Below, piece after piece: positions 13,832 through 16,588 of a stretch of DNA of 16,588 bases (position 1 is its first letter; each line of letters opens with the position of its first letter). Made by a program: the position numbers and the translations under genes. The DNA is from an uncultured Clostridium sp. (lineage in GTDB: Bacteria; Bacillota; Clostridia; Lachnospirales; Lachnospiraceae). The notes beneath the pieces were generated by a model. That model did no database searches. It saw only the letters and a program-made list of their open reading frames with translations, and was not told the DNA's origin. The stretch is taken from the NCBI GenBank assembly GCA_900549235.1, contig URNT01000053.1, forward strand, positions 1 to 16,588. Reading direction: 5' to 3'.

Positions 13832-15037
13832 TTACATGGCAGCGTACGCGCCGTTTGTAACCTTTACAGCCTTAGGAGCCTTGTGAGGCTCGCCGTCCTC
13901 AGTCCAGGTCATGCCTGCGCCGGTAAGGCCCTCTAATGTAATGTTCAGCATAGAAGCCTTCAAGGCATCGCAGATATCGCTTGCGTTCATATCCGGAGTG
14001 ATGCCTGCGTCTTCAGCAGCTGCCTTGATGGCATATACTGCATCGTATGCGTCAGCAGCGAACTGGATAGGAGTCTCATTATATGCTTCCTCATAGCTCT
14101 TAACAAAGTTTACGGTCAGATCATCTGTGGCGTCAGCCGCAAATGGAGTCAGAAGCATCAGACCCTCAGCCAGGGAGATATCGAAGTTCTGGACATTCAG
14201 AATACCGTCCATACCGTCGCAGCCAAAGAACTGTGTCTCAAAGCCCATGGTATTGGCCTGCTGAAGAATCAAGGAAGCCTCTGTATAGTAAATCGGAAGG
14301 AATACCAGCTCGGCGCCGGAATCCTTTGCCTTCTGAAGCTGAGTGGAGAAATCCTTGTTGCTGTCAGCGGTAAATGCCTCAGCCGCTACAACCTCGATGC
14401 CCTGGTTTGGAGCCTCCTGAGCGAACTTCTCATAGATACCGCTGGAATATACATCGGAGCTGTCATAGATCACAGCAACCTTGGTAGCCAGCTTGTTCTC
14501 GCCGATATAGGTAGCGGAAGCGGCACCCTGATCCGGATCAGAGAAGCAGATACGGAATACGTTTGGATTTGCCGCACACTCTACTGCAGAGCCGGATGGA
14601 GTGATCTGGAACAGATTGTCAGCCGCGCTCTTGTCAGCTACCGCGATACAAGGAGCGGAGGTTGTGGTTCCCACTAACATCTGCATACCCCAGTCTTTTA
14701 ATGTATTGTAAGCATTGACTGACTTCTCAGCGTCATGCTCATCATCCTGAAACTGGAACTCTATCGGTACTCCGTTAATGCCGCCGGCCTCGTTAATCTC
14801 CTTCACAGCGATCTCAGCGCCATGCTGAACAGCCAGACCATATACAGCTGCTCCGCCGGTTACAGGGCCGATGCCGCCGATCTTAAATACAGCGCCGTCT
14901 GCTGCTGCAGTGCTCTCGCCCTCTGCCGCTGTATCGCTGCCTGCTGCTGTTGTCTCTGCTGCCCCGCCGCCGCATGCAGTTAAGGATGATGCTGCCATGG
15001 CGGCTGCAAGACCAAGACTTAACACTCTCTTCTTCAT
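13832..15037 (-). CDS. livK: Branched-chain amino-acid ABC transporter substrate-binding lipoprotein
   Basis: This 401-residue type I periplasmic-binding-fold protein captures the substrate outside the membrane. The N-terminus is a lipoprotein signal (MKKR, hydrophobic Ala-rich stretch, LTAC lipobox with Cys22), followed by a flexible Gly/Ala/Thr/Ser/Glu linker to about residue 48. The mature domain begins FKIGGIGPVTGGAAVYG. GTTTSAPCIAVADK and FQITPSGSA are at the sites that bind the amino-acid backbone in LIV-binding proteins. Family context supports leucine/isoleucine/valine uptake, but other amino acids or short amides are possible. The ATG at 15037 has AGGAGG eight bases upstream. The gene heads the liv operon behind a consensus promoter at 15079-15107. 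Confidence 0.94.
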   Translation of the reverse strand: MKKRVLSLGLAAAMAASSLTACGGGAAETTAAGSDTAAEGESTAAADGAVFKIGGIGPVTGGAAVYGLAVQHGAEIAVKEINEAGGINGVPIEFQFQDDEHDAEKSVNAYNTLKDWGMQMLVGTTTSAPCIAVADKSAADNLFQITPSGSAVECAANPNVFRICFSDPDQGAASATYIGENKLATKVAVIYDSSDVYSSGIYEKFAQEAPNQGIEVVAAEAFTADSNKDFSTQLQKAKDSGAELVFLPIYYTEASLILQQANTMGFETQFFGCDGMDGILNVQNFDISLAEGLMLLTPFAADATDDLTVNFVKSYEEAYNETPIQFAADAYDAVYAIKAAAEDAGITPDMNASDICDALKASMLNITLEGLTGAGMTWTEDGEPHKAPKAVKVTNGAYAAM

Positions 15038-15078
15038 AATCGTTTCCTCCTCATGCTCTGTGTGCTAAAACTCTCTAC

Positions 15079-15107
15079 ATTATAGGAAGGAACCCATGAC
15101 TTGTCAA
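15079..15107 (-). promoter_or_regulatory. Consensus sigma-A promoter of the liv operon
   Basis: On the minus strand TTGACA (15107-15102) and TATAAT (15084-15079) are exactly 17 bases apart, a perfect match to the vegetative consensus. The start near 15072 leaves a leader of about 35 bases, too short for a riboswitch or attenuator. The upstream region (15110-15250) holds A/T-rich tracts and minor hairpins but no clear operator. A weak CodY-like match near 15118-15132 is not convincing. Confidence 0.9.
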
Positions 15108-15247
15108 CTGTTTCCTTGAAATTATGAAGAATTTTTGTTTTCCCAGCAAGGGCTCGCTGTAAACCTTTCGGTTATTTTAAAAATATCCAAAAATATTTCT
15201 GTCACAACCGATTTCAGGCAAGATATAAAGGCCAATGCCCCGGACAG

Positions 15248-15280
15248 AAAAGCAGCGGATGCATAAATATGCATCCGCTG
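15248..15280 (-). terminator. Rho-independent terminator of plsY-gpsA
   Basis: Arms 15253-15264 and 15269-15280 (CAGCGGATGCAT and its complement) form a perfect 12-bp stem with a four-base loop, seven bases after the gpsA stop. On the minus strand CTTTTCTGT follows. It separates gpsA from the liv promoter. The rest of the 250-base gap (15038-15287) holds the liv promoter and otherwise only A/T-rich sequence with small hairpins. Confidence 0.85.
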
Positions 15281-15287
15281 TAAGTCA

Positions 15288-16304
15288 TTACGACTCATTT
15301 TCCCATCCAAGATCCGCAATTTCCTTCCGCCGGTCACGAAGCATAAGCTCTGATACAGCATCTCTGGCACTGCGTCCCTCAAAGAGCACTGCATTGACCT
15401 GCTCTACAATAGGCATGGAAACCTCGTATTTCCGCGCAAGGGCAAGGGCTGCCTTAGCCGAATAGACGCCCTCCACCACCATGTGTACCTCCTTCATGGC
15501 CTCCTCCATGGACAGGCCCTGACCGATCAGGATACCGGCCCTGCGGTTGCGGCTGTGCATACTGGCGCAGGTAACGATCAGGTCGCCGATGCCTGTAAGG
15601 CCTCCGAAGGTCTCCAGCCGCCCTCCCATGGTCATTCCAAGACGGGAAATCTCAGCGATTCCTCTGGTAATCAGGGCCGCCTTTGTATTATCACCATAGC
15701 CCAGGCCATCGGCGATACCCGCCGCCAGAGCAATCACATTTTTAAGGGCGCCTCCCAGCTCGATTCCCAGAAGATCCGGGCTGGTATAAACCCGGAATAC
15801 CTCGCTCATAAATACAGACTGCACAAATTCCGCCGCATGGCGGCTGTGAGCGCCTGCCACGCAGGTAGTAGGGAGTCCTCTGCTTACCTCCTCCGCATGG
15901 CTGGGGCCGGAAAGCACTGTGACCACTGCCTCAGGAAGCTCCTCCTCTATGATCTGGCTCAGGGTCAGAAGGGTATGCTCCTCAATGCCCTTTGCCACGT
16001 TGGTGATGATCTGTCCCCTGCGGATCCAGGGAGCCATCTTTCTGGCAGTCTCCCGTATATACACAGAGGGGACAGACAGAACCAGAATGTCCTTATCCTT
16101 CATAGCCTCCTCCAGATCGGCTGTGATCCGGATCTCCTCAGGAATCGGCAGTTCTCCCAGATTGGGATGCCGCCTTGTCTTTGTAAGAGCCTCCACCTCC
16201 GCAGGAATGGCAGACCAGATCTCCACCTGGTGGCCATTTCCGTAAAGGAGGATTCCAAGGGCCGTACCCCAGGTACCGGACCCGATAATTCCGATTGATG
16301 CCAT
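15288..16304 (-). CDS. gpsA: Glycerol-3-phosphate dehydrogenase [NAD(P)+]
   Basis: GpsA reduces dihydroxyacetone phosphate to sn-glycerol 3-phosphate, the backbone for phospholipids. The 338-residue cytoplasmic enzyme has the Rossmann motif GSGTWGTALG (8-17), NVAKGIE with Lys105, SGPSHAEEV (132-140), catalytic Lys188 in GGALKNVIALAAGI, GDNTKAALITRG (204-215), GIGDLIVTC with Asp241, and SRNRRAG near 251-257, all as in the family. The ATG at 16304 has AAGGAGG nine bases upstream, inside the 3' end of plsY. Only one base separates the two genes, so they are co-translated. PlsY uses its product, which explains the pairing. Confidence 0.97.
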   Translation of the reverse strand: MASIGIIGSGTWGTALGILLYGNGHQVEIWSAIPAEVEALTKTRRHPNLGELPIPEEIRITADLEEAMKDKDILVLSVPSVYIRETARKMAPWIRRGQIITNVAKGIEEHTLLTLSQIIEEELPEAVVTVLSGPSHAEEVSRGLPTTCVAGAHSRHAAEFVQSVFMSEVFRVYTSPDLLGIELGGALKNVIALAAGIADGLGYGDNTKAALITRGIAEISRLGMTMGGRLETFGGLTGIGDLIVTCASMHSRNRRAGILIGQGLSMEEAMKEVHMVVEGVYSAKAALALARKYEVSMPIVEQVNAVLFEGRSARDAVSELMLRDRRKEIADLGWENES

Positions 16305-16305
16305 A

Positions 16306-16588
16306 TCAGCCTGCCTCCTTCTTTGCGCCTACTTTATTTTCCTTTCCCTGCACCAGGCGTACAATATTGGCCCGGTGCCTCCAGAAGGCCATGGCCGCGA
16401 TCACTGCAGCCACAGCGGCAAATTCACGGTAGCCCTCTGCAGACAGGTGATAAACACCCAGATAACCGAACACAGCGTTCCAGACAAAAAAGATCACAGA
16501 TACAACCAGGGAGCCTAAGGACACATACCGGGTCACCGCTACAATCAGCACAAAGGCCGCCAGGCAGACCAGCATCAAGCGCCAGTCC
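16306..16588 (-). CDS. plsY: Glycerol-3-phosphate acyltransferase PlsY, C-terminal part (runs off right edge)
   Basis: The reading frame is open through the right edge, so only about 94 C-terminal codons are seen. The apparent TTG/ATG near 16578-16573 is internal, because the frame continues upstream as DWRL, as in PlsY proteins. Visible features are hydrophobic segments, the VTRYVSLGSLV motif, and the closing WRHRANIVRLVQGKEN motif (HR-NI-RL-GxE), which is diagnostic of PlsY. PlsY acylates glycerol 3-phosphate with acyl-phosphate at the inner membrane. It is immediately upstream of gpsA, which supplies its substrate. Confidence 0.88.
   Translation of the reverse strand, partial: DWRLMLVCLAAFVLIVAVTRYVSLGSLVVSVIFFVWNAVFGYLGVYHLSAEGYREFAAVAAVIAAMAFWRHRANIVRLVQGKENKVGAKKEAG

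Noticed and set aside
15118..15132. CodY-box-like AATTCTTCATAATTT upstream of the liv promoter
   Set aside because: It matches the 15-base CodY consensus at only about nine positions, which is expected by chance in A/T-rich sequence.
15240..15287. Palindrome GATGCATAAATATGCATC as a possible operator
   Set aside because: It is the inner part of the 12-bp gpsA terminator stem followed by CTTTTCTGT, which explains it fully.
15122..15394. 90-codon minus-strand open frame between livK and gpsA
   Set aside because: It overlaps the gpsA 3' end and runs through the gpsA terminator hairpin. The protein has no recognisable features.
15483..16298. 271-codon plus-strand open frame opposite gpsA
   Set aside because: It is fully antisense to gpsA, whose motifs are unambiguous. 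The translated sequence has no domain-like pattern, and no plus-strand start signals are visible.

Overview
The window looks like chromosomal core sequence from a spore-forming anaerobe of the Clostridia, most like Lachnospiraceae. The evidence is a spoIVA gene, Firmicutes-type S21 and RqcH, the Cys-rich clostridial form of alanyl-tRNA synthetase, strong AGGAGG-like ribosome binding sites, and base composition near 50% GC. Almost everything is on the minus strand; only rqcH is on the plus strand. I saw no insertion sequence, phage gene, CRISPR array, tRNA or rRNA. Coding density is high: no gene-free stretch reaches 300 bases, and the longest is 15038-15287 (250 bases).

Layout from left to right. 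Positions 1-30 hold the first ten codons of a yicC/yloC-type gene running off the left edge, with a strong promoter at 90-118. It is divergent from rqcH (207-1955), the ribosome-quality-control factor. The rqcH terminator faces the terminator of rpsU (2137-2313), a 58-residue S21 gene with its own consensus promoter. alaS (2468-5116) follows upstream on the minus strand, with a promoter whose -35 lies in the end of the next gene. That gene (5179-6402) encodes a membrane-anchored protein with a long low-complexity linker and a C-terminal DUF1311/LprI-like domain. Next come rnhA (RNase HI, 6514-6996) and a beta-CASP metallo-beta-lactamase-fold RNA nuclease (7040-8641), probably co-transcribed. 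spoIVA (8753-10228) encodes the spore-coat basement-layer ATPase.

Positions 10280-15037 hold a complete branched-chain amino-acid type ABC importer in the order livK-livH-livM-livG-livF (transcribed right to left). It is driven by a perfect TTGACA-N17-TATAAT promoter and closed by a strong terminator. gpsA and the 3' part of plsY (phospholipid synthesis) form a tight pair at the right edge with their own terminator. In related genomes der/plsY/gpsA and spoIVA tend to be near neighbours, so the liv cassette appears to sit inside that neighbourhood.

Most of the window is ordinary housekeeping DNA and I do not see a clear undescribed system. The most interesting structure is at 10229-10285. There the liv terminator, a candidate sporulation (sigma-E-like) promoter and the spoIVA ribosome binding site are interleaved in about 57 bases. 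The DUF1311 protein, the E97-R98 variant of the RqcH 'DR' motif and the alaS start choice are secondary points.
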